In this document: in pieces, positions 28,921 through 38,776 of the stretch | Numbering within the stretch: the stretch's first letter is position 1 | Layout: each line of letters starts with the position of its first letter | Source of the DNA: Pseudomonas paralactis | Lineage (GTDB): Bacteria > Pseudomonadota > Gammaproteobacteria > Pseudomonadales > Pseudomonadaceae | Assembly (NCBI RefSeq): GCF_001439735.1 | Contig: NZ_JYLN01000014.1 | Coordinates: forward strand, 1 to 64,000 | Reading direction: 5' to 3' | Length of the DNA stretch: 64,000 nt | Made by a program: the position numbers and the translations under genes | Notes under the pieces: generated by a model | What the model was told of the DNA's origin: nothing | What the model saw: only the letters and a program-made list of their open reading frames with translations | Database searches by the model: none

Positions 28921-30249
28921 ATGGCTAAGCAAGGTGCTCTCTCAGCGCTCGGCAAAGGCGGTATGTCTGAACTTTGGGCTCGTCTGCGTTTTCTGTTCCT
29001 GGCGATTATCGTCTACCGAATAGGCGCACACATCCCGGTTCCAGGTATCAACCCGGACCGACTCGCAGACCTGTTTCGACAGAATGAGGGGACCATTCTT
29101 AGCTTGTTCAACATGTTTTCCGGCGGTGCGCTGGAGCGGATGAGCATCTTTGCACTGGGGATCATGCCGTACATTTCGGCATCGATCATCATGCAACTGA
29201 TGACAGCCGTCAGCCCGCAGCTGGAGCAGTTGAAGAAGGAAGGTGAAGCTGGCCGTCGCAAGATTAGCCAGTACACCCGCTACGGCACTGTCGTCCTCGC
29301 CCTGGTTCAAGCTATCGGCATGTCCGTTGGCTTGGCAGGGCAGGGCGTTGCGTTCACTGGTGACTTTGGCTTCCATTTCGTCGCGGTATCCACGTTTGTG
29401 GCTGGTGCGATGTTCATGATGTGGCTGGGTGAGCAGATTACTGAGCGTGGTGTTGGCAACGGTATCTCGATGTTGATTTTCGCAGGTATCGTCGCCGGTC
29501 TTCCGAGAGCAATCGGGCAGTCTTTCGAGTCTGCGCGTCAGGGTGATATCAATATCTTCGCCCTGGTTGCCATCGGTTTGCTGGCAGTAGCGATTATCGG
29601 TTTTGTGGTGTTCATTGAGCGTGGCCAGCGTCGTATTGCTGTTCACTACGCCAAGCGTCAGCAGGGCCGTAAGGTTTTTGCTGCGCAGACCAGCCACTTG
29701 CCGCTGAAAGTGAATATGGCCGGTGTTATTCCGGCAATTTTCGCGAGCAGCATCTTGCTGTTTCCGGCTTCGTTGGGTACCTGGTTTGGTCAGTCTGAAA
29801 ATATGGGCTGGCTGCAGGACCTCTCTCAGTCGATCGCTCCTGGTCAGCCGTTGAATATTCTGCTGTTTAGTGCAGGGATTATTTTCTTCTGCTTCTTCTA
29901 TACGGCGTTGATGTTCAATCCGAAAGACGTAGCGGAAAACCTGAAGAAGTCCGGTGCCTTTATTCCGGGCATCCGTCCAGGTGAGCAGTCTGCACGCTAC
30001 ATTGATGGCGTTTTGACTCGTTTGACCCTGTTCGGTGCTCTATATATGACGGCCGTGTGTCTGTTGCCCCAGTTCCTGGTGGTTGCGGCAAACGTTCCGT
30101 TCTACCTTGGCGGGACCTCGTTGCTGATCGTGGTCGTGGTTGTGATGGACTTCATGTCCCAAGTACAATCGCACCTCGTTTCGCACCAGTACGAATCCCT
30201 GATGAAGAAAGCCAACCTGAAGGGCTACGGCAGCGGCATGTTGCGCTGA
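28921..30249 (+). CDS. secY: Preprotein translocase subunit SecY
   Basis: 442 residues with ten hydrophobic segments. The first helix ([19 protein letters not shown]), the plug region after it and the cytosolic loop [11 protein letters not shown] are recognisable. It is the pore of the SecYEG translocon in the inner membrane. ATG immediately follows the rplO stop codon. Confidence 0.98.
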
Positions 30250-30277
30250 GTACCCCATAAGGTTCGAGGAGTTGGTG

Positions 30278-30394
30278 ATGAAAGTTCGTGCATCGGTGAA
30301 AAAGCTGTGCCGTAACTGCAAGATTATTCGCCGCGAAGGTGTTGTTCGAGTAATTTGCAGCGCGGAACCGCGTCACAAACAGCGCCAAGGCTGA
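30278..30394 (+). CDS. rpmJ: 50S ribosomal protein L36 (zinc-binding form)
   Basis: 38 residues read directly: [15 protein letters not shown] at the start and RHKQRQG at the end. Cys11, Cys14, Cys27 and His32 give the zinc ribbon of the C+ form, so this copy depends on zinc; Pseudomonads often carry a zinc-free paralogue elsewhere. The ATG is 28 bp after secY, with GAGGAG upstream. Confidence 0.96.
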
Positions 30395-30410
30395 GTGTGA
30401 TCCGCTTGAA

Positions 30411-30446
30411 GCCCGGCAGCTAGTGCGCTGCCGGGTTGATTATTTG
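30411..30446 (+). terminator. Hairpin after rpmJ (attenuator or weak terminator)
   Basis: Stem CCCGGCAGC / GCTGCCGGG followed by TTGATTATTTG. The T-tract is interrupted, so termination may be partial. Confidence 0.6.
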
Positions 30447-30464
30447 TTATTACAGCGATATTAT
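30436..30464 (+). promoter_or_regulatory. Candidate promoter of the alpha operon (rpsM-rplQ)
   Basis: -35 TTGATT (30436-30441) directly at the foot of the preceding hairpin, 17-bp spacer, -10 TATTAT (30459-30464), followed by the GC-rich CTCGCGCCC. It lies 60 bp before rpsM. Confidence 0.65.
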
Positions 30465-30523
30465 CTCGCGCCCTATTTCTTGGCTTCCGGGGCGTAGGTA
30501 GCTGTCAATTGGAGTCCCACTGA

Positions 30524-30880
30524 ATGGCCCGTATTGCAGGCGTTAACATTCCAGATAACAAGCACACTGTTATCTCGCTGACCTACATCTATGGTGTTGG
30601 TCGCACTACTGCGCAGAAAATTTGCGCAGTTGCTGGGGTAAACCCAGCCGCTAAGATCAAGGATCTGAGCGACGAGCAGATTGAACAGCTGCGTGGCGAA
30701 GTGGCGAAGTTCACCACTGAAGGTGACCTGCGTCGCGAAATCAACATGAAAATCAAGCGTTTGATGGACCTCGGTTGCTATCGCGGTCTGCGTCATCGTC
30801 GTGGTCTTCCAGTACGCGGTCAGCGTACCAAGACTAACGCGCGTACCCGTAAAGGTCCGCGTAAGCCGATCCGCAAGTAA
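30524..30880 (+). CDS. rpsM: 30S ribosomal protein S13
   Basis: 118 residues, [15 protein letters not shown]. Head protein bridging to the 50S (B1). The basic C-terminal tail reaches the P-site tRNA. First gene of the alpha operon. Confidence 0.98.
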   Translation: MARIAGVNIPDNKHTVISLTYIYGVGRTTAQKICAVAGVNPAAKIKDLSDEQIEQLRGEVAKFTTEGDLRREINMKIKRLMDLGCYRGLRHRRGLPVRGQRTKTNARTRKGPRKPIRK

Positions 30881-30910
30881 TCGCCCCAGCGAATCGACAG
30901 GAAAATTATC

Positions 30911-31300
30911 ATGGCAAAACCTGCTGCTCGTCCTCGTAAAAAAGTTAAAAAGACAGTGGTTGATGGCATCGCCCACATCCATGCATCTTTTAACAACACA
31001 ATCGTGACCATCACCGACCGTCAAGGTAACGCGCTTTCTTGGGCTACCTCCGGTGGTTCGGGTTTCCGCGGTTCCCGCAAGTCCACCCCGTTTGCTGCTC
31101 AAGTAGCTGCTGAACGTGCTGGTCAAGCTGCGCTGGAATACGGCCTGAAAAACCTCGACGTTAACGTCAAAGGTCCAGGTCCAGGTCGTGAGTCTGCTGT
31201 CCGTGCTTTGAACGGCTGTGGCTATAAGATCGCCAGCATCACCGACGTGACGCCAATCCCGCACAACGGGTGCCGTCCGCCGAAGAAGCGCCGCGTGTAA
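30911..31300 (+). CDS. rpsK: 30S ribosomal protein S11
   Basis: 129 residues. Platform protein near the E site. C-terminal [11 protein letters not shown] is conserved. Confidence 0.98.
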   Translation: MAKPAARPRKKVKKTVVDGIAHIHASFNNTIVTITDRQGNALSWATSGGSGFRGSRKSTPFAAQVAAERAGQAALEYGLKNLDVNVKGPGPGRESAVRALNGCGYKIASITDVTPIPHNGCRPPKKRRV

Positions 31301-31318
31301 TCCAGGAGATTGTAAAGA

Positions 31319-31939
31319 ATGGCTCGTTACATTGGTCCAAAATGCAAACTCGCTCGTCGCGAAGGCACCGATCTCTTCCTGAAGAGCGGCGTGCGCGCGA
31401 TCGAATCGAAGTGCAACATTGAAGCAGCACCTGGTATCCACGGCCAACGCCGCGGTCGCCAGTCCGATTACGGCACCCAACTGCGTGAAAAGCAGAAGGT
31501 CCGTCGTATCTACGGCGTTCTCGAGCGTCAGTTCAGCGGCTACTACAAAGAAGCTGCTGGCAAGAAAGGTGCAACCGGTGAAAACCTGCTGCAACTGCTC
31601 GAATGCCGTCTGGACAACGTTGTATACCGTATGGGCTTTGGTTCGACTCGTGCCGAATCCCGTCAGCTGGTATCGCACAAGTCGATCAGCGTTAACGGTC
31701 AGACCGTAAACGTTCCGTCCTACCAGGTTCGTGCTGGTGACGTGGTCGCAGTTCGCGAGAAAGCTAAAAACCAACTTCGCATTGTCCAAGCTCTCGATCT
31801 GTGTGCCCAACGTGGCCGCGTAGAATGGGTAGAAGTAGACACTGAGAAGAAGTCGGGCGTTTTCAAGAACGTTCCTGCTCGCAGTGATCTGTCCGCCGAC
31901 ATCAACGAAAGCCTGATTGTCGAGCTCTACTCCAAGTAA
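31319..31939 (+). CDS. rpsD: 30S ribosomal protein S4
   Basis: 206 residues. Primary 16S-binding protein with an S4 domain (~95-160). It lacks the N-terminal CxxC zinc cluster of some homologues. In E. coli S4 is the translational repressor of the alpha operon, acting on the rpsM leader. Confidence 0.98.
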   Translation: MARYIGPKCKLARREGTDLFLKSGVRAIESKCNIEAAPGIHGQRRGRQSDYGTQLREKQKVRRIYGVLERQFSGYYKEAAGKKGATGENLLQLLECRLDNVVYRMGFGSTRAESRQLVSHKSISVNGQTVNVPSYQVRAGDVVAVREKAKNQLRIVQALDLCAQRGRVEWVEVDTEKKSGVFKNVPARSDLSADINESLIVELYSK

Positions 31940-31961
31940 GGGCTAGAAAATAGGTGCATCC

Positions 31962-32963
31962 ATGCAGATTTCGGTAAATGAGTTCCTGACACCCCGCCAC
32001 ATTGATGTGCAGGTTGTCAGTCCAACCCGCGCCAAAATTACTCTCGAGCCTCTCGAGCGTGGTTTTGGCCACACCCTGGGCAACGCGCTGCGCCGCATCC
32101 TGTTGTCCTCAATGCCCGGCTGTGCAGTAGTCGAGGCCGAGATTGACGGTGTGCTCCACGAGTACAGCGCCATCGAAGGTGTACAGGAAGACGTAATTGA
32201 AATCCTGTTGAACCTTAAAGGTCTGGCTATCAAGCTGCACGGCCGTGACGAAGTTACGCTGACCTTGTCGAAGAAGGGTTCGGGGGTGGTTACCGCTGCC
32301 GATATTCAGCTGGATCATGATGTCGAGATCGTTAACCCCGATCACGTAATCGCTAACCTGGCGTCTAACGGCGCCCTGAACATGAAGCTCACCGTAGCTC
32401 GTGGTCGTGGTTATGAACCGGCCGACTCGCGTCAGAGCGATGAAGACGAAAGCCGCAGCATTGGTCGCTTGCAGCTTGACTCTTCGTTCAGCCCGGTTCG
32501 CCGTATCGCATACGTGGTGGAAAACGCCCGTGTCGAGCAGCGTACTAACCTGGACAAGCTGGTTATTGATCTGGAAACCAACGGTACCCTGGATCCTGAA
32601 GAGGCTATCCGCCGCGCTGCAACCATTCTGCAACAGCAGTTGGCTGCGTTCGTCGACCTCAAAGGTGACAGCGAACCAGTGGTAATCGAGCAGGAAGACG
32701 AGATCGATCCGATCCTGCTTCGCCCGGTTGACGATCTGGAACTGACTGTACGTTCGGCTAACTGCCTTAAGGCGGAAAACATTTACTACATCGGCGACCT
32801 GATTCAGCGTACCGAAGTAGAACTGTTGAAGACTCCGAACCTGGGCAAGAAATCCTTGACTGAAATCAAGGACGTTCTGGCCTCCCGCGGTCTGTCCCTC
32901 GGCATGCGCCTCGACAACTGGCCGCCTGCAAGTCTTAAGAAGGACGACAAGGCGACTGCCTGA
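31962..32963 (+). CDS. rpoA: DNA-directed RNA polymerase subunit alpha
   Basis: 333 residues. The N-terminal dimerisation and assembly domain (1-~235) is joined by a linker to the C-terminal domain (~250-333) with [19 protein letters not shown], which holds the UP-element-binding arginine. It scaffolds polymerase assembly and contacts activators. Confidence 0.98.
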   Translation: MQISVNEFLTPRHIDVQVVSPTRAKITLEPLERGFGHTLGNALRRILLSSMPGCAVVEAEIDGVLHEYSAIEGVQEDVIEILLNLKGLAIKLHGRDEVTLTLSKKGSGVVTAADIQLDHDVEIVNPDHVIANLASNGALNMKLTVARGRGYEPADSRQSDEDESRSIGRLQLDSSFSPVRRIAYVVENARVEQRTNLDKLVIDLETNGTLDPEEAIRRAATILQQQLAAFVDLKGDSEPVVIEQEDEIDPILLRPVDDLELTVRSANCLKAENIYYIGDLIQRTEVELLKTPNLGKKSLTEIKDVLASRGLSLGMRLDNWPPASLKKDDKATA

Positions 32964-33004
32964 TCGTCGTAATCACCGAACGTGAGTTTGGTAAGGAATG
33001 AACC

Positions 33005-33391
33005 ATGCGTCATCGTAAAAGTGGTCGTCACCTGAGCCGTACCAGCTCGCACCGCAAGGCCATGTTCCAAAACATGGCGGTGTCGCTGTTCGAGCACGAG
33101 CTGATCAAAACTACACTGCCGAAAGCTAAAGAACTGCGTCGCGTTGCTGAGCCGCTGATCACTTTGGCCAAGACAGACAGCCTGGCTAACCGCCGTCTGG
33201 CTTTCGACCGTACTCGTTCGAAAGCTATCGTTGGTAAGCTCTTCAACGACCTGGGCAAGCGTTACGCTACCCGTGAGGGTGGCTACCTGCGCATCCTCAA
33301 GTGCGGTTTCCGCGCTGGCGACAACGCGCCTATGGCGTACGTCGAGTTGGTTGATCGTGCTACTGCCGGCGAAGCTGTAAGCGCCGAGTAA
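33005..33391 (+). CDS. rplQ: 50S ribosomal protein L17
   Basis: 128 residues, [19 protein letters not shown]. Last gene of the alpha operon; a strong terminator follows. Confidence 0.98.
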
Positions 33392-33408
33392 GACGACAAG
33401 CTGCAACG

Positions 33409-33437
33409 AAAAACCGGGCCTAGCGCCCGGTTTTTTG
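33409..33437 (+). terminator. Terminator of the ribosomal protein superoperon
   Basis: Stem AAACCGGGC / GCCCGGTTT with a CTAGC loop, then a six-T tail. Confidence 0.95.
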
Positions 33438-33526
33438 TGCGCGTAACAAAAGCGCAACTTATACAAGCTTCCATAGGCCGGGCGCTGCACTATAGCGAAC
33501 GGAGTGTTGTTAGTTATTCTCTATCG

Positions 33527-33556
33527 ATGCCTACAATTTAATGAATTTGTAGGCAT
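33527..33556. promoter_or_regulatory. Palindromic operator candidate upstream of katA
   Basis: A perfect 10-bp inverted repeat, ATGCCTACAA / TTGTAGGCAT with a 10-bp centre, lies 73 bp before katA. A TACAAT -10-like hexamer (33532-33537) is embedded in its left arm, with TTGTTA at 33507 as a possible -35. Just upstream, TTAG-N7-CTAT (33510-33524) resembles one OxyR half-site. Which regulator binds is not shown by the sequence. Confidence 0.5.
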
Positions 33557-33628
33557 GGTGTTGATGATCAATACTCCCTCCAAGCCGATTAGCCGGCAGT
33601 TCCAAGTCCGACCTGAGGAAGATTGAGC

Positions 33629-35077
33629 ATGAGCCAGAATAAAGTCCTTACCACCGCCAGCGGTGCTCCCGTTGCGGATAACCAGAACTCCCGTTCCGCG
33701 GGCCCTCGTGGTCCGTTGTTACTCGACGATTTCCACCTGATCGAGAAGCTCGCTCACTTCAACCGTGAAAACATCCCTGAGCGTCGCGTGCACGCCAAAG
33801 GATCGGGCGCCTACGGTACGTTCACAGTCACCCGGGACATCACCCAGTACACCAGCGCCAAGCTGTTCGAATCTGTAGGCAAGCAAACGCCGACATTCCT
33901 GCGATTCTCCACTGTGGGCGGTGAGCGCGGTTCTGCTGACACCGAACGTGATCCACGTGGCTTTGCTCTGAAGTTCTATACCGAAGAGGGCAACTGGGAC
34001 ATCGTGGGTAACAACACCCCTGTGTTCTTTATTCGTGATCCGCTGAAATTCCCGGATTTTATCCACACCCAGAAACGCCTGCCGCAGAGCAACCTGAAAA
34101 GCGCGCAGATGATGTGGGACTTCTGGTCGCACTCACCAGAGGCGCTGCATCAGGTCACCATTCTGTTTTCGGACCGTGGCATCCCGGACGGCTATCGTCA
34201 CATGCACGGCTTCGGCAGCCACACGTACAGTCTGATCAACGCTAAGGGCGAACGTCACTGGGTTAAGTGGCACTACAAGACCAAGCAAGGCATCAAGAAC
34301 CTGGCACCGGCCGAGGCTGCGCGCCTGGCAGGTACCGATCCTGACTACGCCCAGCGTGATCTGTTTGGTGCGATCGAGCGCGGTGATTTTCCGAAATGGC
34401 GCGTCTGCATCCAGATCATGACTGAGGCTCAAGCAAACGCTCATTACGAGAACCCGTTTGACGTGACCAAGACCTGGTCGCAGAAAGAGTTCCCGTTGAT
34501 CGAAGTGGGCGAGCTGGAGCTCAACCGTAATCCGCAGAACTACTTCGCTGAAGTGGAGCAGGCCGCATTTGGTCCAAGCAACATGGTTCCAGGCGTTGGC
34601 CTGTCACCCGACCGTATGTTGCAAGGTCGAGTGTTCGCCTACGCAGATGCCCATCGCTACCGTGTCGGCACCAACCACCAGCAATTGCCTGTAAACGCGC
34701 CGCGTAGCCCGGTTAACAGCTACCAGCGTGACGGTTCGATGGCCTTCGGCAGTAATGGCGGTGCGGCGCCCAACTACGAGCCAAACAGCTATGCCGATGC
34801 GCCCAAGCAAGCCCCGCAGTACGCTGAGCCGGCATTGGCCCTGAGCGGCGCCGCTGATCGTTACGATCACCGGGAAGATACTGATTATTACAGCCACGCA
34901 GGTGCGCTGTTCCGCTTGATGAACGATGAGCAGAAAGCCCTGCTGACCAATAATATTGCTGGTGCGATGGCAGGCGTTTCCAGCGATGTGGTCCAGCGTC
35001 AATTGCAGCACTTCTACAAGGCCGACGCGGCTTATGGAGAAGCAATCGCAAAGGCATTGGGTGTATCGCTTAACTGA
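33629..35077 (+). CDS. katA: Haem catalase KatA (clade 3, small subunit)
   Basis: 482 residues, the size of clade 3 monofunctional catalases with NADPH binding. Catalytic His55 in [14 protein letters not shown] and the proximal haem ligand Tyr338 in [13 protein letters not shown] are present. It converts H2O2 to water and oxygen. ATG 33629 is chosen over a TTG two codons upstream because GAGGAAG lies 9-14 bases before it. Followed by a terminator and by a ferritin-like gene, the same neighbours as katA in P. aeruginosa, which suggests coupling of peroxide defence and iron storage. No signal peptide, so cytoplasmic. Confidence 0.96.
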   Translation: MSQNKVLTTASGAPVADNQNSRSAGPRGPLLLDDFHLIEKLAHFNRENIPERRVHAKGSGAYGTFTVTRDITQYTSAKLFESVGKQTPTFLRFSTVGGERGSADTERDPRGFALKFYTEEGNWDIVGNNTPVFFIRDPLKFPDFIHTQKRLPQSNLKSAQMMWDFWSHSPEALHQVTILFSDRGIPDGYRHMHGFGSHTYSLINAKGERHWVKWHYKTKQGIKNLAPAEAARLAGTDPDYAQRDLFGAIERGDFPKWRVCIQIMTEAQANAHYENPFDVTKTWSQKEFPLIEVGELELNRNPQNYFAEVEQAAFGPSNMVPGVGLSPDRMLQGRVFAYADAHRYRVGTNHQQLPVNAPRSPVNSYQRDGSMAFGSNGGAAPNYEPNSYADAPKQAPQYAEPALALSGAADRYDHREDTDYYSHAGALFRLMNDEQKALLTNNIAGAMAGVSSDVVQRQLQHFYKADAAYGEAIAKALGVSLN

Positions 35078-35094
35078 CTCTAAACGATAAGCAG

Positions 35095-35119
35095 AACCGC
35101 CCTCATTTGGGCGGTTTTT
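35095..35119 (+). terminator. Terminator after katA
   Basis: Stem AACCGCCC / GGGCGGTT followed by TTTT. Confidence 0.92.
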
Positions 35120-35232
35120 GCGTTATTTCAGCTACTTTTCTGCGGAAATCTTCACTTTTCTGCCGTTGATCCCGTGACCTTCAAGTCATCATGGTTCAAA
35201 CTACAGTCTTTCAAGCAGGGAGATGTAGGGCG

Positions 35233-35697
35233 ATGCAAGGTCACCCCGACGTAATCGATTACCTCAACACGTTGCTGACGGGCGAACTGGCAGCTCGTGA
35301 CCAATATTTCATCCATTCGCGTATGTACGAAGACTGGGGCTTTACCGAGCTCTACGAACGTATCAACCATGAGATGGAAGAAGAGGCACAGCACGCCGAC
35401 GCACTGATGCGCCGTATCCTGATGCTCGAAGGCACGCCGCGTATGCGTCCTGACGATCTGGATGTGGGGACCACGGTGCCGGACATGCTCGCTGCCGATC
35501 TTCGTCTTGAGTACAAAGTTCGCGCAGCGCTCTGCAAGGGTATCGAGCTTTGCGAGCAACACAACGACTACGTTACCCGGGAAATACTGCGGGTACAGTT
35601 GAACGACACCGAAGAAGATCACACCTACTGGCTGGAAAAGCAGTTGGGCCTGATCAAGTTGATTGGCCTGGAGAATTACCTGCAATCGCAGTTCTGA
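35233..35697 (+). CDS. bfrA: Bacterioferritin-like ferritin lacking the haem ligand
   Basis: 154 residues, four-helix ferritin-like protein. The ferroxidase ligands Glu18, Glu51, His54, Glu93, Glu127 and His130 are present. The residue at position 52, the haem-ligating Met of true bacterioferritins, is Ala here (EEEAQHAD). It therefore probably forms a haem-free iron store, like the P. aeruginosa protein first called BfrA and later reclassified as a bacterial ferritin (FtnA). The start ATG 35233 aligns with family N termini ([12 protein letters not shown]); an in-frame ATG 42 bases upstream is less likely. Located between katA and uvrA with terminators on both sides. Confidence 0.93.
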   Translation: MQGHPDVIDYLNTLLTGELAARDQYFIHSRMYEDWGFTELYERINHEMEEEAQHADALMRRILMLEGTPRMRPDDLDVGTTVPDMLAADLRLEYKVRAALCKGIELCEQHNDYVTREILRVQLNDTEEDHTYWLEKQLGLIKLIGLENYLQSQF

Positions 35698-35710
35698 TTC
35701 CCGGCTGTAA

Positions 35711-35747
35711 AAAAGCCCCTGTCACCGCAAAGTGACAGGGGCTTTTT
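35711..35747. terminator. Bidirectional terminator between bfrA and uvrA
   Basis: Stem AAAAGCCCCTGTCAC / GTGACAGGGGCTTTT with A-run and T-run on the two sides, serving the convergent genes bfrA (+) and uvrA (-). Confidence 0.95.
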
Positions 35748-35763
35748 ATTGGGCCCGGAAAAG

Positions 35764-38598
35764 TCAGGCCCGGTCGCGCTCCAGCAACGGTTTCAAGTAG
35801 TAACCGGTGTGCGACTGTGGCATTTCGGAGACCTGCTCCGGGGTGCCCACTGCAATGATCTGTCCACCCTTGGAACCGCCTTCCGGCCCCAGGTCCACCA
35901 GCCAGTCAGCAGTTTTGATCACATCAAGGTTGTGCTCAATCACCACCACGGTATTGCCGTGGTCTCGCAGGCGGTGCAACACGTCGAGCAATTGTTGTAT
36001 ATCCGCGAAGTGCAGACCGGTGGTCGGCTCATCGAGGATGTACAAGGTTTTGCCGGTATCGCGCTTGGACAGTTCGCGAGACAGCTTGACCCGCTGCGCC
36101 TCGCCACCCGACAGCGTGGTCGCCGACTGCCCCAGCTTGATGTACGACAGCCCCACATCCATCAACGTTTGCAGCTTGCGCGCCAGCGCCGGCACCGCGT
36201 CGAAGAACTCCCGAGCTTCCTCGATGGTCATCTCCAGGGTTTCATGGATGCTCTTGCCCTTGTACTTGATCTCAAGGGTTTCACGGTTGTAGCGCTTGCT
36301 CTTGCACACATCGCAAGGCACGTAGATGTCCGGCAGAAAGTGCATCTCCACCTTGATCAAGCCATCGCCCTGGCAGGCTTCACAGCGCCCGCCCTTGACG
36401 TTGAACGAGAACCGGCCCGGCCCATAACCCCGTGAGCGCGACTCGGGTACGCCAGCGAACAGCTCGCGGATAGGCGTAAACAGGCCGGTGTAGGTGGCTG
36501 GGTTGGAGCGCGGTGTGCGTCCAATCGGGCTCTGGTCGATGTCGACGACCTTGTCCAGATGCTCCAGGCCCTTGATGCTGTCGTGGGCCGCAGCTTCCAG
36601 AGTGGTCGCGCCGTTCAGGGCGGTGGCACTCAGTGGGAACAAGGTGTTGTTGATCAGCGTCGACTTGCCCGAACCGGACACACCGGTCACGCAGGTCAGC
36701 AGGCCCAGCGGAATCTCCAGGTCAACATTGCGCAGGTTGTTCCCTCGCGCGCCCTTGAGGTGCAGCGCCATCTTTTTATTGCGCGGCGTACGCTTGGCGG
36801 GCACTTCGATCTTCACTCGACCAGACAGGTACTTACCGGTCAACGAATCAGGATGCGCCATCACTTCGGCAGGCGTGCCTTCTGCAACAATGTGACCACC
36901 ATGCACGCCCGCACCCGGGCCGATATCGACCACGTAGTCCGCCAGGCGGATAGCGTCTTCATCATGCTCGACCACGATCACGGTATTGCCGATATCGCGC
37001 AGGTGTTTCAGCGTGCCCAGCAGGCGATCGTTATCCCGTTGGTGCAAGCCAATCGACGGCTCATCGAGGATATACAACACGCCAACAAGGCCGGCGCCAA
37101 TCTGGCTGGCCAGGCGGATTCGCTGTGCTTCGCCGCCCGACAAGGTATCGGCGCTACGGTCCAGCGACAGGTAGTCCAGGCCAACGTTGACCAGAAACTG
37201 CAGGCGCTCGCGAATTTCCTTGAGGATCTTGTCGGCAATTTCCCCACGACGCCCGGTGAGCTTGAGCACGCCAAAGTATTCACATGCATCGCCGATTGGC
37301 AGGTTGGTCACGGCCGGCAAGGTTTTTTCGCCCACCCACACATGCCGTGCCTCACGGCGCAGGCGCGTGCCACGGCAATCCGGGCAAGGCTGGGTGCTGA
37401 GGAATTTTGCCAGCTCTTCACGCACGCTGGCCGATTCGGTCTCGCGGTAGCGACGCTCCAGATTCGGCACGATGCCTTCGAACGGGTGTGAGCGCTTGAC
37501 GATGTCGCCCCGGTCGTTCAGGTACTTGAAGTCGACATTCTGCGAACCGCTGCCATGCAGAATGACTTTTTGCTGGTCTGCCGGCAGTTGGTTGAACGGC
37601 ACTTCCAGGCTGAACTTGTAGTGCGAGGCCAATGACCCGAGCATCTGGAAATAGTAGACGTTACGCCTGTCCCAGCCGCGTATTGCCCCCTCGGCCAGGG
37701 TCAGGTCGCCATTGACCAGGCGCTTGATATCGAAGAATTGCTTCACGCCCAGGCCATCGCACGTCGGGCAGGCACCGGCCGGGTTGTTGAAGGAAAACAG
37801 CTTGGGCTCCAGCTCGCTGATGGCATGGCCACAGATCGGGCAGGCGAAACGCGCAGAGAAGATGATTTCTTCGCCCGGCTCGTCATCCATCGGCGCCACC
37901 AGGGCAATGCCGTCAGCCAGCTTCAGCGCGGTCTCGAACGACTCCGCCAAACGCTGCTGCAGGTCGGCGCGTACCTTGAAGCGGTCGACTACCACATCAA
38001 TGGAATGCTTTTTCTGCTTGTCGAGTTTGGGCGCTTCATCCAGCTCGTAGAGCTTGCCGTTAATGCGCGCACGTACAAAACCCTGGGCGCGCAGCTCTTC
38101 GAAGACCGACAGGTGTTCGCCCTTGCGCTCGCGAATGACCGGGGCCAATAGCATCAGCTTGGCGCCTTCCGGCTGGGCCAGTACCAGGTCGACCATCTGG
38201 CTGACGGTCTGGGCTTCCAGGGGAATATCGTGGTCCGGGCAGCGCGGAATACCCACGCGTGCATAAAGCAGGCGCAGGTAGTCGTAGATTTCGGTAATGG
38301 TGCCCACAGTGGAGCGCGGGTTGTGGGAGGTGGACTTCTGCTCGATGGAAATGGCCGGCGACAAGCCTTCGATGGTGTCGACGTCGGGCTTTTCCATCAT
38401 CGACAGGAACTGCCGGGCGTAGGCCGACAGGGATTCCACATAGCGACGCTGACCTTCGGCATACAGCGTGTCGAACGCCAGGGACGACTTGCCGGAGCCG
38501 GACAAACCGGTGATGACGATCAGTTTGTCCCGGGGCAGGGTCAGGTCGATGTTCTTCAGGTTGTGGGTTCTAGCCCCACGAATCAGGATCTTGTCCAA
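35764..38598 (-). CDS. uvrA: Excinuclease ABC subunit A
   Basis: 944 residues from a TTG start at 38598, giving the family N terminus (M)[15 protein letters not shown]. Two ABC ATPase modules: Walker [11 protein letters not shown] with signature [14 protein letters not shown], and GVSGSGKST with [15 protein letters not shown]. Zinc fingers CPICGH...CPTCDG and CEACQG...CDVCKS are complete. UvrA dimers scan DNA for bulky lesions and load UvrB in nucleotide excision repair. The reading frame stays open upstream of the TTG, but that stretch has no family similarity and covers the LexA-like site. uvrA is divergent from the MFS gene. Confidence 0.97.
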   Translation of the reverse strand: MDKILIRGARTHNLKNIDLTLPRDKLIVITGLSGSGKSSLAFDTLYAEGQRRYVESLSAYARQFLSMMEKPDVDTIEGLSPAISIEQKSTSHNPRSTVGTITEIYDYLRLLYARVGIPRCPDHDIPLEAQTVSQMVDLVLAQPEGAKLMLLAPVIRERKGEHLSVFEELRAQGFVRARINGKLYELDEAPKLDKQKKHSIDVVVDRFKVRADLQQRLAESFETALKLADGIALVAPMDDEPGEEIIFSARFACPICGHAISELEPKLFSFNNPAGACPTCDGLGVKQFFDIKRLVNGDLTLAEGAIRGWDRRNVYYFQMLGSLASHYKFSLEVPFNQLPADQQKVILHGSGSQNVDFKYLNDRGDIVKRSHPFEGIVPNLERRYRETESASVREELAKFLSTQPCPDCRGTRLRREARHVWVGEKTLPAVTNLPIGDACEYFGVLKLTGRRGEIADKILKEIRERLQFLVNVGLDYLSLDRSADTLSGGEAQRIRLASQIGAGLVGVLYILDEPSIGLHQRDNDRLLGTLKHLRDIGNTVIVVEHDEDAIRLADYVVDIGPGAGVHGGHIVAEGTPAEVMAHPDSLTGKYLSGRVKIEVPAKRTPRNKKMALHLKGARGNNLRNVDLEIPLGLLTCVTGVSGSGKSTLINNTLFPLSATALNGATTLEAAAHDSIKGLEHLDKVVDIDQSPIGRTPRSNPATYTGLFTPIRELFAGVPESRSRGYGPGRFSFNVKGGRCEACQGDGLIKVEMHFLPDIYVPCDVCKSKRYNRETLEIKYKGKSIHETLEMTIEEAREFFDAVPALARKLQTLMDVGLSYIKLGQSATTLSGGEAQRVKLSRELSKRDTGKTLYILDEPTTGLHFADIQQLLDVLHRLRDHGNTVVVIEHNLDVIKTADWLVDLGPEGGSKGGQIIAVGTPEQVSEMPQSHTGYYLKPLLERDRA

Positions 38599-38648
38599 GA
38601 TGGCCTCGCACGGCGGGCGTAAATAATGCCGGAGTATACGGCTAAAGA

Positions 38649-38670
38649 CTGGATGAATATACACTGTCAA
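38649..38670 (-). promoter_or_regulatory. LexA-box-like operator and -35 element of uvrA
   Basis: Read on the minus strand, TTGACA (38670-38665) is followed directly by GTGTATATTCATCCAG (38664-38649). The latter matches the CTGTATAT-NN-AT-N-CAG SOS box in all defined positions but the first. It lies 51 bp upstream of the uvrA TTG, where it would block the promoter; uvrA is a known SOS gene. Confidence 0.65.
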
Positions 38671-38776
38671 AAGGCCGCTTGCAGCCTTAGATGAAAGCTG
38701 CGCGGCAAAGCGCCGCATATACCCTCTCAATCGATGGGACTGGTAGAATCGCCGCCGGTTCACATGAGGTTTTTCC

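Noticed and set aside
33490-33530. Full OxyR binding site upstream of katA
   Set aside because: Only one half (TTAG-N7-CTAT) is recognisable; the required second half-site at the proper spacing is absent.
35749-37491. Plus-strand frames of 228 and 310 codons opposite uvrA
   Set aside because: Arg/Gln/His-rich antisense frames with no motifs; the uvrA reading on the other strand is unambiguous.
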